Origin: Coprinellus micaceus
Lineage: Eukaryota > Basidiomycota > Agaricomycetes > Agaricales > Psathyrellaceae
DNA: 64,000 nt
Direction of reading: 5' to 3'
Assembly (NCBI GenBank): GCA_951394405.1
Contig: OX596339.1
Coordinates: 372,001 to 436,000 of the forward strand
Under the pieces are notes generated by a model. The model ran no database searches, was not told where the DNA came from, and saw nothing but the letters and a program-made list of their open reading frames with translations. The first letter of the stretch is position 1; each line of letters starts with the position of its first letter. The translations under genes were made by a program, and so were the position numbers. Shown piece after piece: positions 10,293-22,175 of this stretch.

Positions 10293-11345
10293 GGTCTTGA
10301 CGCGAGTAGCTCACAGTTGAGGGGAAGCAGGGCAGAGGGGAAGCAGGGAACTCAAGAAAATTCTGCGATAACACGTCGATAAATCACGCGATTTCGAGGG
10401 ACAAACATGGTTAAGAGGCCAAAGAAACATCGCTGACCCTCACTGAACACCACCGATGACCGCTGAACAACGGCGAAGGCCAGTGGTTGGGTGTTGTCAT
10501 CAGCACCCGACAGCGATAAGCAGCAATCATCAGCAACCACTGTCAGGCACCAAGAGGTGGCAGATCGTGAAATAACGGACATTGGATCTGGGAGCATTGA
10601 GCCCGGGGTGATGGCAACTCGGGGATGTCCGAACCTCGGCATCTGCGGCTCCCTCTCAAGATCTCGTCCATGTTCACGACGATTAGTTGCGTTGCAGAGG
10701 ATAAAATCGCGGAAATACCACCTAGAACCACTCTAAACGAAGCCCTTACAGTTGTGGTACTTTCTGTGGCCCAGACACCCGTTCTAACTACCGGAACCAT
10801 GGCTCACTAGAAACAGATTCTGACTTCGCCGATATCAGCGCCTGCTGGGCTTCTGCACCTCTCAGAGGTCCGCACTTGGCCAGTATAATAGTTCGCATAG
10901 GCCCTTCTGACCATTTTATGTTGTAAATGCTTCCACAGGTGGACGAAAGAGCTGCCTATTGTTGGAGGCCTTTGGTGCAAGGCTAGGGGTGCCGTGCTTG
11001 CCGTTGCCCACGGAAATGCACAGCCCCAATCAAATTACCATATACGGGGGTCGGGGTGGGGGGTCGCGAGCGTGAGAGTTGGTGCAAGATCCTGGGATCT
11101 GTCACCTCTTGTCAGGCACACCGACGTTCAGTGATGATCGCCGGACGCACCCTTCACCGTTGACGGCGAATGTTGGCGATCGTCGGCAAGGAGCGACGAG
11201 CGTCGGTGAGTGACAGTGGAGGTTGGAAGAGAAAATCGGTGGTTTCTCACAATCGTTGATGGCGGTCACCGATAAACATGGACACACAGTGGTCGACGGT
11301 GCTCACTAACAGTCACCAACGACCGTCGACGATCGCCAGTGGACT
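10293..11345. repeat. Non-coding stretch with degenerate TCACCGA/GGCGATC repeats
   Basis: Between about 10,430-10,560 and 11,100-11,340 the sequence is packed with short related strings such as TCACCGTTGACGGCG, GTCGGTGAGTGACAG and GTCACCGATAAAC. They resemble the strings at 3443-3668. No gene is seen. It could be a subterminal region of an element carrying the SAP and CxC5/CxC6 genes. Confidence 0.4.
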
Positions 11346-12640
11346 TTAGGGTCCCGGGCATATAACTCCCGTTCGTCTGCGCGTGCCAGTGGCTGTGGGG
11401 AGGGAGAGATAAGATTAGATCAATCCTATCCTAGTATCTAAATAGGCGCCCGGTCTCCGACTGTGACTTGAAGTTGGCAGCCCTGGGAAAGGAGAGGAGC
11501 AGAGTGATCTGGGAAAGTCAGCAGAAGGCTCACCTTCTTTGTAGAGAACAAAGTTCACTTCACTTCGATAGCACAAAGTCAACCGACTGGCCACGCTTGG
11601 GTCTGCCGGAGCGCACGCACACACCAAGGGCCACCAGCAACGGCAGGAGCAAATCGTTGATAAACCTTCTATATAATTATAGGCACGACCCACTAGGCTG
11701 CATGTGTGCATATATCTGGGTAGCAACCCTTTCCGTACGACCGAACGATGAGACAACACTCCCACAACAACTCACCCCCTGGTAAAGGACCCACCCTGGG
11801 CCAGGGTGTCGAGCTTTCCTCCCCGGAAAGCAGCATATGCGTTGAAATTTGCACCCAATTCTAGAGCTGAAGCAGCCGTCGTTAGAGGTGGATGATGAAC
11901 CGTCGAGAAGTGACCCTTTTACAACTGAGGAGGATGCGGCGGCGATCTGAGCGAGAAGTTTAAAAATCTTCATTATGGGCCCGACAGTTTGCTATGGCAA
12001 GATCAAGCAGTACTCTCTGGTCATCATACACCTTATCTTGGTGTCAACACGAAGACGCCGACGTTCCACATCCGAAAGAATTAGTAATATGGGTGTGAGC
12101 GCTGGAACATGAGTTGCTCACTGCATCAACCCATGACGGATGAATGCACTTACCCCAACATATTGCCTTTGCGAACTGATGCCCGTCGTATCCCTGTCTG
12201 AGGGCGTCGCCTGAGGTCATATTCTCAAGCGTTGGTAATGATGGTAGGGGTCCAAGAAGAACTTGAGAACAGCAAGCCGCACCTGTCACTCTACGTTTCG
12301 GCAACAGCCGAGTGGTGCATTTTTAGAGCTCACCCCCTTCTTTCTCCCTCAACCACCATGACAGCCAAAAATCTGTACCTGCGCCAATGTTGCTGCAGAT
12401 AAGATGTTCCTGAGCTCCGTTTCTCCGCTGGGCATGACTGACTACAGCACAGGTCCACGAGGGTGGACAACCGATGAAGTTCGAGAGCAAGACACAAGAT
12501 AATTTTCATTGACAACCTGAATCCTATAGCTATAGCCAAATGGCATCGCGCTCCTCATTGTCCTTGTCTAGAAGTGATGGCAAACCTACCCTAGGATTGA
12601 ACTTCACATGGTCCTCCACCCCGCCATCCCAATGGCATGC
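11346..12640. other. Stretch with short unsupported ORFs
   Basis: A minus-strand frame (11677-11973) starts with a short hydrophobic segment (MKIFKLLAQIAAASSSVVKG) and has splice-like borders, so a small gene is possible, but I could not build a convincing exon chain. Nothing else is recognised. Confidence 0.25.
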
Positions 12641-14477
12641 TCAATAGCCTCTTTCATGCTGCAGCTGCACCGTCACATCGACACCGAGTTGGACCAAATC
12701 TTCTTCGAATGCGCACATGGCAAGGCGCTTCGACTTCTTGGGCACGAATGTCGGACGGTCAGTCGGAAAGGAAACAAAAATGCGACGGATATATGCGCAC
12801 TGTCCAAGCTGTGACGCCCAGCAGCGCGATTCCACCATCTCCTGGACCGCCTCGAAGCTGCAATCCGAGTCGTCAATTCGAATGCTGTGAAGCTCTGGGC
12901 ATAGAACGTTGGGATCTGCCAACAGACTTCAGTCGGATTAACGCTGAAGAGAGCTGATTGTTCTCACCTCGATCAACCACCCAATCCACTGTGAAGGACC
13001 TCAGAAATTCATCGTTTGGCACCACCTCCCTACTCAACCTCTCCTCATTTGTGAGGACGTCTTCCCTGCCAGCCTCATAATATGCCAGCCTCTCAAACCC
13101 GTCCTTCAACCAGAGCTGCTCCAGCTCCGGCATAAGGCGCAAACACCCTAGAAGGCCCTCCCTCGAAATAATCGTGGCGTTGATGGTTAGCTTCGTGATC
13201 CCCACGTACTCCTGTTGTGCACGCAGGAAGCGAAGGAGGAACGGGTTGTCAGCAGAGGGGTGTGGTGCAGTGGACTCCTCATTCTCATTGTTGTTCCACA
13301 ACGTGTACGTCAAGTGTTCGAGAGCCGGGAGCTGGAGGTTCTCGAGGAAGACTGTTGGAGAAGAGTCTGGGTCGAGGTAGGAGTCCCACAAATGCAAGCT
13401 CGTGAGGTCCTCCATGACCAACACCTCCGATGGATCTGGCTCTGGGCTCAAGAAGCCGTCCTCCGTGTAGCCCAAGTCTGTGGGCTCATCGTGACCTGCA
13501 ATCCTAAGTCTCAGCTTCCGCAAATATGGGGCTGAATTCAAGATCCTCCGAGCGTCACGAGCGCTGAGCTCACAGAGCAGTGACGGATACGGGTCTTCGA
13601 CGCGGGAGCTGCTTGGCTCATCCCAGAGCTCAAGCTCCTCGATCTTCCACCATTCCAGGCAGATGTACATGAAGGCATCGAAGACGGAATTCCATGCAAC
13701 TTTAGTGATGTTTGGTGCGTCCCAGATATGTAGGAAAGGTACTTGAATGGGCTCGTATCCCGGATACTGGTCCCAGTTCACGCCGCGGACGAGGGTGACG
13801 CTTTGGAGGAGCGGCCAAGAGATAGAGGTGTTGTCCGCGAACACTTTGAGGAACTGGTCGGAGACGTCGAGGGTGAGGGTGTGAATGTGGTGCGCATGAG
13901 AATGGATGGCCGTGCAGAACGCTTCATCGAGCTCGGAGGAGATGGTGTAATCGGGAGGATCGACTGACCAGATGTCCAGTCTGATCGGGACGGACTTGGT
14001 GTAGCTCAGCCAACGCTCGACGCGTTTGCGTTGAAAGTCGCGGTGGTGTCGGCTTCCTGAAGGTGCTACGATGCGCACCTTGGACCAGAGGGCTGATATG
14101 CTTTGCACTAGGTCCCGCCACGCACGACAAACACGTGTGAGGAGTAGGGGAGCCTCGTCGAGAGCGAGGATAGGAAGGTGGTCCGTGGGAAGGCAATGAA
14201 GGAAGATTTCTTGGAGGAGCTCAGGAGGTAAGCGTCGAATTGGGCTTGCTAGAGATTCGTGTGCGTATATGCACTGTTCCAAAGCTGATTGCCGTTTCAG
14301 GAGGCCTTGGAGGACGTGCTGTGTCTCTTGGATCTGGCGCTGGAGATGGGAGAGCTGCCTTCGTGGTGTCTCGAGCCACAATTCAAGGTAGGCAATCTCC
14401 CTCGCTGACGGGACATAGTAGTTCGAACCGAGGTACTCGCGGAAGGGCGAGGATGCGACGTGGTCTTGGTCAAGCAT
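12641..14477 (-). CDS. F-box-like protein (substrate adaptor of SCF ubiquitin ligase, predicted)
   Basis: Two exons, 14477-12968 and 12915-12641, join in phase 1 and give about 594 residues. Residues 35-75 form a predicted coiled coil (ETPRRQLSHLQRQIQETQ). The F-box follows at about 76-115 (ASPIRRLPPELLQEIFLHCLP), then the usual RVCRAWRDLV and LWSKV. The rest has the irregular leucine-rich segments seen in basidiomycete F-box families. I chose the ATG at 14477 because the sequence MLDQDHVASSPFREYLG aligns with the start of its neighbour. Proteins like this bind Skp1 and recruit targets for ubiquitination in cytosol or nucleus; the target is unknown. It is a divergent paralogue of the gene on the opposite strand (from 14795), the two starts being 317 bp apart. 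Confidence 0.85.
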
Positions 14478-14794
14478 GGTGACGAATGAACTGCAATGCC
14501 AGATGCGATGCCAAATTAAATCAAAGCAACATATAAGGTATGTCCAATCTAATCTAATCTCCCATGCCATAATGATCACATTTGAAGTTAGACTCGCGTT
14601 ACGTGGCTGGTTCTTTGTTTCAAGTCGACCAAAACACCGACGTCTAGTTCGTCCCATGCGTTGAGTCCTCTTGAGTTGTTCAAGTTGAACCCGAGCAGGC
14701 AGAGATAAGATTAGATCCCGGGCTCGGAGATTGCCGTCATGCGTTTTCTTGTTTTCGCCGTCATATGTTTCTGACAATCACTCCGTTCACCTCC
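14478..14794. promoter_or_regulatory. Shared intergenic promoter region of the divergent F-box pair
   Basis: The 317 bp separate two start codons facing away from each other. An AT-rich part near 14,500-14,590 contains CATATAAG at 14529-14536. No other site can be supported. Confidence 0.4.
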
Positions 14795-16636
14795 ATGGAT
14801 GAATATCTGGGAAACTCGCCCTTCAACCCTATCCTAGGCACGAACTACACGCCGTCTGACCCCGAGATCGCTCAGCTACGCGAAATCCTGTCGAAACCCT
14901 CTGCAGAGCTCGCAAAAGTGGACGATGAAGTTGGGGAACTCGAGCGGCTACTCGAAGAACGCCTCGCTCAACGCCTCGCTCTCAACGAGTCCTTTGAGAA
15001 GTACAAGACCTTGGTTCACCCCCTCCGGCGCCTCCCAAAGCAGATTCTGCAGCAGATCTTTGTCCACTGTCTTCCGCCACATCCTCACCTCCCAGTCTTG
15101 GACCACCGAACACACCCATTAACGCTTACCGAAGTATGCAAGCATTGGCGGGCCGTAGCTCTGGACACTCCTCAGCTATGGCAGGGTTTACACGTTGTAC
15201 TTCAGGCGGGGACACGTCCGTTTGTCGAGTGGTATATGGGGGTCGTCTGGCGTTGGCTGAAAGCTGCGAAGAACGAGCCAGTCAGGCTTTCAATTTGCCA
15301 AGCAAAGGCCCAGCCAGGGGGGCAATACAAGCCGGTGGGTGAAGAGCTCTTCTATATATTCAAGAACACCATCCTACCTCATGCCTCCCACATCGAGATG
15401 CTCAAGCTCGACTCCCTCTCCCCGAACCTCGTACACCTCTTCGCCGGGTCGCTTCCCTCGACTTACTGGCCAATGTTGAAGGGGGTCTCCTTGAAATGGC
15501 TCGAACACGCCCCAGGGGCAGCGAAGGTGTCGAGGCTCTCCATCTGGCGCGCTCCACTCCTCGCGCGGCTCGAATGGATCTCGGTGGACGCGGATATTTG
15601 GGCAACGGAGATTCCATGGTCGAATATGAAGGAAATCCAGGTCTACCCGCGTTCCAAGGCTTCTCCAAGCCAGCATATCTCCTTCCACCCTGAAGCAGCA
15701 CGAGCTATGGTCCAGCTCGCTGCGTCAAAACTTCGAACCCTTCGACTTTCTCTCCGGGAAAAGAAGGACGACGCCCTCCCCCAAATTCCCCTGGAGCTCA
15801 AGCCCGTTCTGGCCCTGCCTCACCTCACCACGCTCAAGCTTACCGACATCGCCCCCGACTCCACCAACACCAACGTCGTCTTCCTGGAAGGCCTCCAGCT
15901 TCCCTCACTCAAGACGCTGCACTACCACTTGGTCTCCACCACTCAAACCCGACCGCCATCGCCCGACGACCACCCCCTCGTCCGCTTTCTCCGCTCCCAG
16001 CACTTACCCATCGTGCTCACCACCTTCGAAATCGACATCAACGCCCTCTCCCGACGCGGTCTCCTCGTATGCCTGAAGCTCATGCCCGCCCTTGACTGTC
16101 TCAAGATCAAGGACGGGCGTCATTCGAGTAGGTGGGTCGACGCATCCTCAGAGGGTGGTGCGAAAGGTGTCGTGGCGGATAAAGCGCTGTTGGACGCTTT
16201 GTTACCGTCGGTTCAGAGGCGACGGGGGTCGAGGGGTGCTGGGGTTCCGGAGTGCCTGTGTCCACGGCTCACGAGGCTCAGCATCGGCCACATCAAGTGT
16301 GATTTGGAGGACGTGGAAGCGTTTGTGGATGGTCGACTTGCCTACGCCAAGGTCCTGGGCACTCCCAAGGCCCCCGCTCCGCGATTGAAATTCGTGGGGA
16401 TGGATGTCACTTCACAGCGCCTCGTGACAGAAGGCACTGACCAGGAGAAAAGGCTTCGGGTGGAAGCGGCCATCGAGGCCAAGGGCGTAGCGGCGTCGTT
16501 CAGGTTTAGTGCGCCGAGCACGGGGGAGCCTAAGACTTGGATGTCGTATATGACGTTCGACGCGTATTCGGGGGGATATGAGCTTGAGAGGCAAGGGATC
16601 ATCGTTGAGGAGGGTCTGGAGGATGGGTGGTTGTAG
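14795..16636 (+). CDS. F-box-like protein, paralogue of the divergent neighbour
   Basis: This is one uninterrupted exon. I prefer the ATG at 14795 (MDEYLGNSPFNPILGTNY) over 14765 because it matches the start of the paralogue. Residues 40-72 form a Glu/Leu-rich coiled coil, the F-box lies at about 75-115 (HPLRRLPKQILQQIFVHCLP), then EVCKHWRAVALDTPQLW. Leucine-rich repeat-like segments follow (LPHLTTLKLTDI, LPSLKTLHYHL, LLVCLKLMPALDCLKIKDG). It keeps the CLKLMP block shared with the neighbour's CLRLMPELEQLWLKDG, so the pair arose by duplication and inversion. It lacks the intron near the 3' end that the neighbour has. A predicted SCF ligase adaptor with unknown target. Confidence 0.85.
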   Translation: MDEYLGNSPFNPILGTNYTPSDPEIAQLREILSKPSAELAKVDDEVGELERLLEERLAQRLALNESFEKYKTLVHPLRRLPKQILQQIFVHCLPPHPHLPVLDHRTHPLTLTEVCKHWRAVALDTPQLWQGLHVVLQAGTRPFVEWYMGVVWRWLKAAKNEPVRLSICQAKAQPGGQYKPVGEELFYIFKNTILPHASHIEMLKLDSLSPNLVHLFAGSLPSTYWPMLKGVSLKWLEHAPGAAKVSRLSIWRAPLLARLEWISVDADIWATEIPWSNMKEIQVYPRSKASPSQHISFHPEAARAMVQLAASKLRTLRLSLREKKDDALPQIPLELKPVLALPHLTTLKLTDIAPDSTNTNVVFLEGLQLPSLKTLHYHLVSTTQTRPPSPDDHPLVRFLRSQHLPIVLTTFEIDINALSRRGLLVCLKLMPALDCLKIKDGRHSSRWVDASSEGGAKGVVADKALLDALLPSVQRRRGSRGAGVPECLCPRLTRLSIGHIKCDLEDVEAFVDGRLAYAKVLGTPKAPAPRLKFVGMDVTSQRLVTEGTDQEKRLRVEAAIEAKGVAASFRFSAPSTGEPKTWMSYMTFDAYSGGYELERQGIIVEEGLEDGWL

Positions 16637-17000
16637 GTCACCATTTGTGAGTCGGAGGTCCAATGCAATAGGGTTCTGACACCCATCCCTTTCCTCGAGA
16701 AATTGCTTCGCGATAGTCTGGACAATCAAAATGGTATTCGTAAGTTACGTATAACAGCGTGAAGCCGCAATGACGAGCGGACTTGATAATGGAGACGACA
16801 GCCGTGATAACTACCTAGAGAGAACGGTCGTACAATGGGAAGATCTAGTGGCTTCGAAGCAGGGCTTTATCTCGACCTGCGAGGGCCGTCCTTCAATTAC
16901 CCCTTGGTTGTGGAGAGCAGATAGGAGCAGGGCGCGTCAATCGCATGTGCTGATAGAAATTGACAGGCGAGAGCTCCTCAGACAGCAAGCGGAAGAATAC
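16637..17000. other. Intergenic stretch between converging genes
   Basis: I see no gene or strong signal. Confidence 0.4.
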
Positions 17001-18728
17001 TTACAGCTGAGACTGGCTCACAGCTTCCTTCACCAATCTCACTGTTTTCTCTACGTCTAGGCCTTCAATTTGAGGAAGAGTGAGGTAGTAGTGGTTTGTG
17101 ATATTCTTCGTCTTTGTTATATGGGTTATATTCGTCGTATGCCCGTTGTTGATTTGTGTTGTATGTGTCGTTGTGCTATTCGTTATCGTCATGCTCCCGA
17201 CCTCAAAGTCGCGTGCGCCTTCCAAGACGTGGGTTGTGCGTGGATCCGAGGATTCTTCAAGCTCGGCTTCGGCCCTCGGGGGGTTGAGCGGCACTGAAGG
17301 CGGAAGAGGAGAGGCATATGCGGAGTTTTGGGGCTGATTCGAGTCTGCCTCCGCATGTGGTGCATCCTGCGAGCAGTCCAAACTATCCGGGGTGCCGGAC
17401 AAACCGGTAGGCAGAACTTTTGCTTCTTTCGACGGTTCGATTTGTGGACTTCCGATAAGCTGCTTACCGTGAAGGGACGCCTCTATGGACTCCAACTCGC
17501 TAGAGGTCTCCTTCACGTCGTCTATGACGTGTGACCTTAGAGTGAGGCTCCCAAGACTAGGATACATGGCGACGTACTCACGGCCTCGAAAACCCTCGGG
17601 GTTCGCCACGCCCACTTCAGCTCTTCGCTTATAGAACTCATATGTTCGTCGCGAGGGGCGAACCTACAGGATCTAAGCTCTAGATATGGACGCCAACGAA
17701 TGTTAGAATCAAGACCTAATGGGCGACGAGAAGAACTTGCCTCCTCTGATCCCACTCCTCGTAATGAGGCCATTGGACGCCTGACTCCAAACCGTCAACT
17801 TTAGACGTGAGACCTATGGCAGCATCAGGCCCCAAGGAGGAGCGTAACAGGCGGGAATGGACAAACCTTGAGGTATGGCGCTTCAAAGTCGGGCACACGA
17901 ATAATGCCGATATCCAGAAACGACTGCTCCGATATCCCATGACGGTCCCGACCTCCCCCAGTCGGTTCACCGTTGGATCCCCTAGCAACGCCACTCATTT
18001 TCAGGGTATTTTCCAAGCCTTCCAATATCTCTCTAGTATTAAGGCTTAGATTGTCGTGTTTATCGGCGTCGTTCATGAGGGCCTTGACCCATTGATCCAA
18101 TTGATTGACCTGGAGGACGGCTTAACACATGTTCGCGAAGGGAACTAAGGCGATGTGTAACGCACCTTGGGGACAAACGTTTTTGACAATCCTTCCACCT
18201 GCTTGCCCATGATCCCTTCTCGCTAGAAGAAAGCATTAAATAAGTTCGGTACCGCATGTGGTTCACTCACAGACCGCCAAAAATTAGTGAGTCGTAACAG
18301 GGCGGGGTTGCTCTCATATACGGTGAAGTCGCTGTGGGTAATTGTCGAGTCTCCCTGCTGCTTCCAAAACTTGGATTCCTTCAACTCCTTCTCAACGGAT
18401 TCCCCGGTCATAGCCTTTGAAATGTATTCCTTCGGTGTCGCTTTGGCATCGTCCACATATTTCGCGCGGGAATCTGTGTCGAAGGCGTCGGGTTCGCTAA
18501 TGAGCTTCTCAAGCTGCTCTCGAAGTATTTGATCCACGGCCAGGAAAGTTGGTTTTGTCGTACCACGATAGCCTCGGTGCAGGCCGACATGAAAAACGCC
18601 ATCAACAACCCCACGCTCCCCTTCGACCTAGCGGCGAAGTCCAGTTGCCAGGCAAGTCAACGTCGCGTCAGGAACTAACTTACCTCCTGCCCCAGATCCA
18701 AGTTACTTCCTTCTTTTCCTTTCCCCAT
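17001..18728 (-). CDS. Unrecognised multi-exon protein, copy A of a local four-member family
   Basis: It starts MGKGKEGSNLDLGQE (ATG at 18728), then an intron, then GVVDGVFHVGLHRG and a charged helical region. Later comes the family signature SFLDIGIIRVPDFEAPYLK, an intron directly after the lysine, VSRLKLTVWSQ, another intron, and CRFAPRDEHMSSISEELK. Copies B, C and D at 53-59 kb show the same order and the same intron after the lysine. The last exon (to 17001) adds a Pro/Ser-rich linker and a striking Thr/Asn/His tract (TNSTTTHTTQINNGHTTNIT) before VKEAVSQSQL; its join to the preceding exon is out of phase by one base in my reading, so either a frameshift or an unseen splice site is present. 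No known domain, signal peptide or membrane segment is visible. Function unknown. Confidence 0.55.
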
Positions 18729-20110
18729 GTCGTAGTCTGCTAAGTGAAGGTCAGCCCAAGGGAGTAGCGAGGACAGGTCAAACCCTCGTTCGAGATGGTG
18801 GCCAGGCAGTTGTGGCCTGGTGATGGAGCGGAAGTGAGAAACTGCTGAAGCACTACTGCCGGGGCACCAATTAGCAGCCTCCTGCACCCCACGTTGCTTG
18901 CTGAAGAACCAAAGGGTCCTAAAGAGGCAAGTAGTGTGACGATAACGGGAGGTGACGGGTGATTCGTATCTGGTCCCACCTATCTAGGAATACATCGATT
19001 CTTGCGACAGCTGGCTCGATCCTCTCAGCACGCTCGAGGCAGTGATCTCTCCAGAGAGATCACATCGAAGTCGCTTTCCCCAACCTGGAGGCTGGAGGGA
19101 CGAAAGATCCAGAACCACGATTCCGGAACGAGTGTAGAGCTGTATGGGCAGAACGATTAAACCGGTAGAGCCAGACAGCGGGGCAGCAAATCTCCGATTG
19201 AAAGAGTTGGCCAAAGTGAAATCAACCGTCGCGATAAAGGTCGCCAGAGTTCGTCCACTGGCCCTCATGCTAGACACGCCCACTCAGTTGGAAGAGCGGA
19301 CCTAAGCAACACGTGTGAGCGCCAGGTTGGTAGATAGCGGTGGGGTATTGCAGAAGAGGGGGCCGCAGAGGACAGCGTGTCGTCGGCATTTGGCTTCAAC
19401 CTTCGAGCCAAGCAGTTACAAGCAAGAACCCATCAACGACGGTGGTGGCGCTCTTTGCACCAGAACAATATCGTTGGCACCCACCAGCCTTTATGTAAAC
19501 ATAGCCAGCGAATGCCTTGAGCAGAGGACCCGATATAGGAGGCGTCCCTTCGTTCCTCGCGTTCGGTTACGATTGGCTGTGAACGCGACCCTCGATATCA
19601 AGGTTGCCACGTTCAAATTCCAGGCCCCCCAATGCAAAACTCGCGATCGTCGGGATTTTTCATTCAGGCTGCCAAGTAAAACTCTGTCGACGCAATTTCG
19701 ACTGTTCAAGTCGGGACCTTTCCTCCTGGCTTCCCTCTGTTCCCAAGAAACCGACGGGCGCTTAATGCAACTCGACCCTTGAAAGGCCTTCAATCGGGGG
19801 TAGCCCAACCCCACCATCGCCGGCCTGTCCTCCACCTCCGAAACATTGGCAGAAAGGTATCCCGCATCGGTAACTACCGCGCGACGTCATAGACGAGACA
19901 TTGGCGTCCTGCACAGGGGGGACTCGATACAGAAACCACCTCAGTTGCTCTGTTCCCAAGCACAATGAGTTGTACGTTTCCAGAATATGCGTCTGTGACA
20001 TTGAGAAGACTGACATTAAGCTCATAGTCCCCCAGCAAAATCCGCGACCTACTGTAGGATCTGAAGGTTGTCGCTACGATTCCTTTTGATGTTATGTCTA
20101 CCTTGGCTCA
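18729..20110. other. Intergenic stretch
   Basis: Many short frames are open but none has a recognisable motif or a consistent exon chain. I see no supported feature. Confidence 0.35.
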
Positions 20111-21109
20111 TGTTCTTCACCATCAGATCGCCTTCACGGTCCTGCAAACTCCAATCAGAACCAAGATTTCAGCAAGAACCGAACGCGTGCGGGTCCTGGA
20201 CAGGGCACGTTCGGTGGTACTGGCCAAAGCGCAGGGGCCCAGCATCCAGTTGATTTGACACAGGAGGATCCAGTTTCTCGACAACGAACCGCTCAGCGAG
20301 GTGCGTAAGTGAGTGCTTTCGATCTCCGCGCCGACTAACGCTACCGTGTGGGCAACTAGAGGAGGGCGTCAAGGAATCCGAGGAGAGGTATCTAAAGGCT
20401 GGCGACGAGAAGATGAAGCAATGGCCTGAGGTATACGAGGAGCATACCAAGTAACTGACCATTCGACCTCGATGCCGTTTGTGGTATAGTTGTGTGAACA
20501 GAATCGACGTCTCTTCCCTCCCTCATTCTTCACTCCGTTACCCTTCGAGAACGAGCGAACGCGTACCCTACTACGCCATAAACACTGACGGACTGTATTC
20601 TAAGCCATTTATGGACGAGCCCCACCTCGAGTCGCGTCATATCCGAGACACCCTGGTATGACCGCTCTCGCTGGGGAACTGGGAATTCAATTATCTATCC
20701 CCGTAACGTCCCACATCTACTACTGTTGAAGGCTCTCCAGCCCACATCGGTCCACTACTCGGACGCCCACACCCAGAACCATATTTGAGCAACATGCGAA
20801 GCAAGGAAGGCGCGGAACAGGCTACCGTGGGTGAAACCGGCCAAAGGAAAGGAGGTCAACGCCCCACAGACCCCTCCTGTGAGTGCATGCCTCCTGTCTC
20901 ATCCCTCAGTGCTCACGTTTCGCGAAGGCACTAGCTCGGAGAGAGGTTATCAGGGGCTAGACCAGAGATTCAGCGAGTCTGGTGGGAAGTCAGATATCTC
21001 TGAAGAATTTCCCAAACAACGCGAGGAGAAGAAACCGCAGGTAGACGAACGGGTGATGAAGCACTGGCTTGAGGCGTATGCAGACCAAACCTTCTTGACA
21101 TCTATTTAG
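20111..21109 (+). CDS. Unrecognised disordered protein, start unresolved
   Basis: Several exons can be joined on the plus strand. One, ending at 20309, carries GPGQGTFGGTGQSAG and VDLTQEDPVSRQRTAQR; the next (20361-20453) carries EEGVKESEERYLKAGDEKM; a third runs to about 20657 (DGLYSKPFMDEPHLESRHIRD). A later exon (ETGQRKGGQRPTDPS) joins in frame to a last exon ending at 21109 (ERGYQGLDQRFSESGG, then KHWLEAYADQTFLTSI). The third-to-fourth join is off by one base in my reading, so the gene may be damaged. The protein is polar and low-complexity with no signal peptide in the part seen. The start codon and function are unknown. Confidence 0.35.
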
Positions 21110-22175
21110 ACATTGTGACACCGTACTTCGGCTGGCCATGAGCAGACACGATTCGCATCCTCTTCGTACCTGCAAGTACCTTCTGATTCAAGCGGCTTTC
21201 CATTCTGCTGTGTGATTTCGTCCCAGGAAGCCGAGGCCCGACGGGCGCCTAAAGACGTCATCGGAGGTGGCGTTCGGACCGCACCTCCGGGCGCCCTGAT
21301 TCAGACTCCACCCAATGAGCCCCATGGGGGAGTCAGCGCCATCCCCGACCCCAGCCTGCGTCATTGTCTCATACCAGCTCCGTGGCCTCGTTGACGCGCA
21401 CCGTACAGAACATCTTCAGCTTCGCACCATACTATGAGTTGTGCGCATCCAGTTCGGAAAACGGTCGACCGCCGAGGACGCTAACCACACATCGCTCGCG
21501 CCGCTTTTAGCCAAGAATCCAACCGTTGAACGTAGCTACAGCCCGGCGAACACGAACCCTGGCCAGAATCTCGAAGAAGCTCCCACCAAAGCGTATCGCT
21601 CAGGAGAGAAATGGGGCTCTAGTAGTACCGAGTCTGAAGTGCAGGACATCCTTGCCCAGGGCGAGTACCTTACGGGTCGTAGTCGTTGAGGGACGTATGG
21701 CTGACATCGGGTACCCTTGTACCCCTTACCACAGACGGGTCGACCCTTGATCCCAGCTCCGATTCAGTTCGCCACCAGGGTATCCATAAATGCGGTGAGC
21801 GCAGAGTAAACTCCTGGGTGAACGAGGGTGACCTCTTGACACGAATTCAGATGATAGCTGCAAAGAGCGTCACTAGTAACTACTAACGGGTAGAGTAAGC
21901 ATTCATCATCCTGGAGGGGGATTTGAGCTTACTCGCGGCGGATCGGCGCGAAGGTTACGGCTAATACATCAATGGACATCGAGCCAAGACGCCAGATGGT
22001 TGAATCGCGGTTTCCTGTCTCATTTCAACGGTCATTGTATCCAAGACATTAGTATTCTTATCGAATCATGTAGTATCGCAGTAGTCCATTTGAAGTCCGT
22101 TGCCCTGGGGTCTTAGAAACGCAAAAAGGCGCCAGATGGAAAATGGTAGAGATAAGTCGGCGCGTGTCCCAGGAG
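21110..22175. other. Intergenic stretch with exon-like fragments
   Basis: Fragments near 21,230-21,390 and 21,470-21,690 (polar frames, the first preceded by a good acceptor) could be further exons of the upstream gene or remnants. Nothing can be assigned. Confidence 0.3.
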
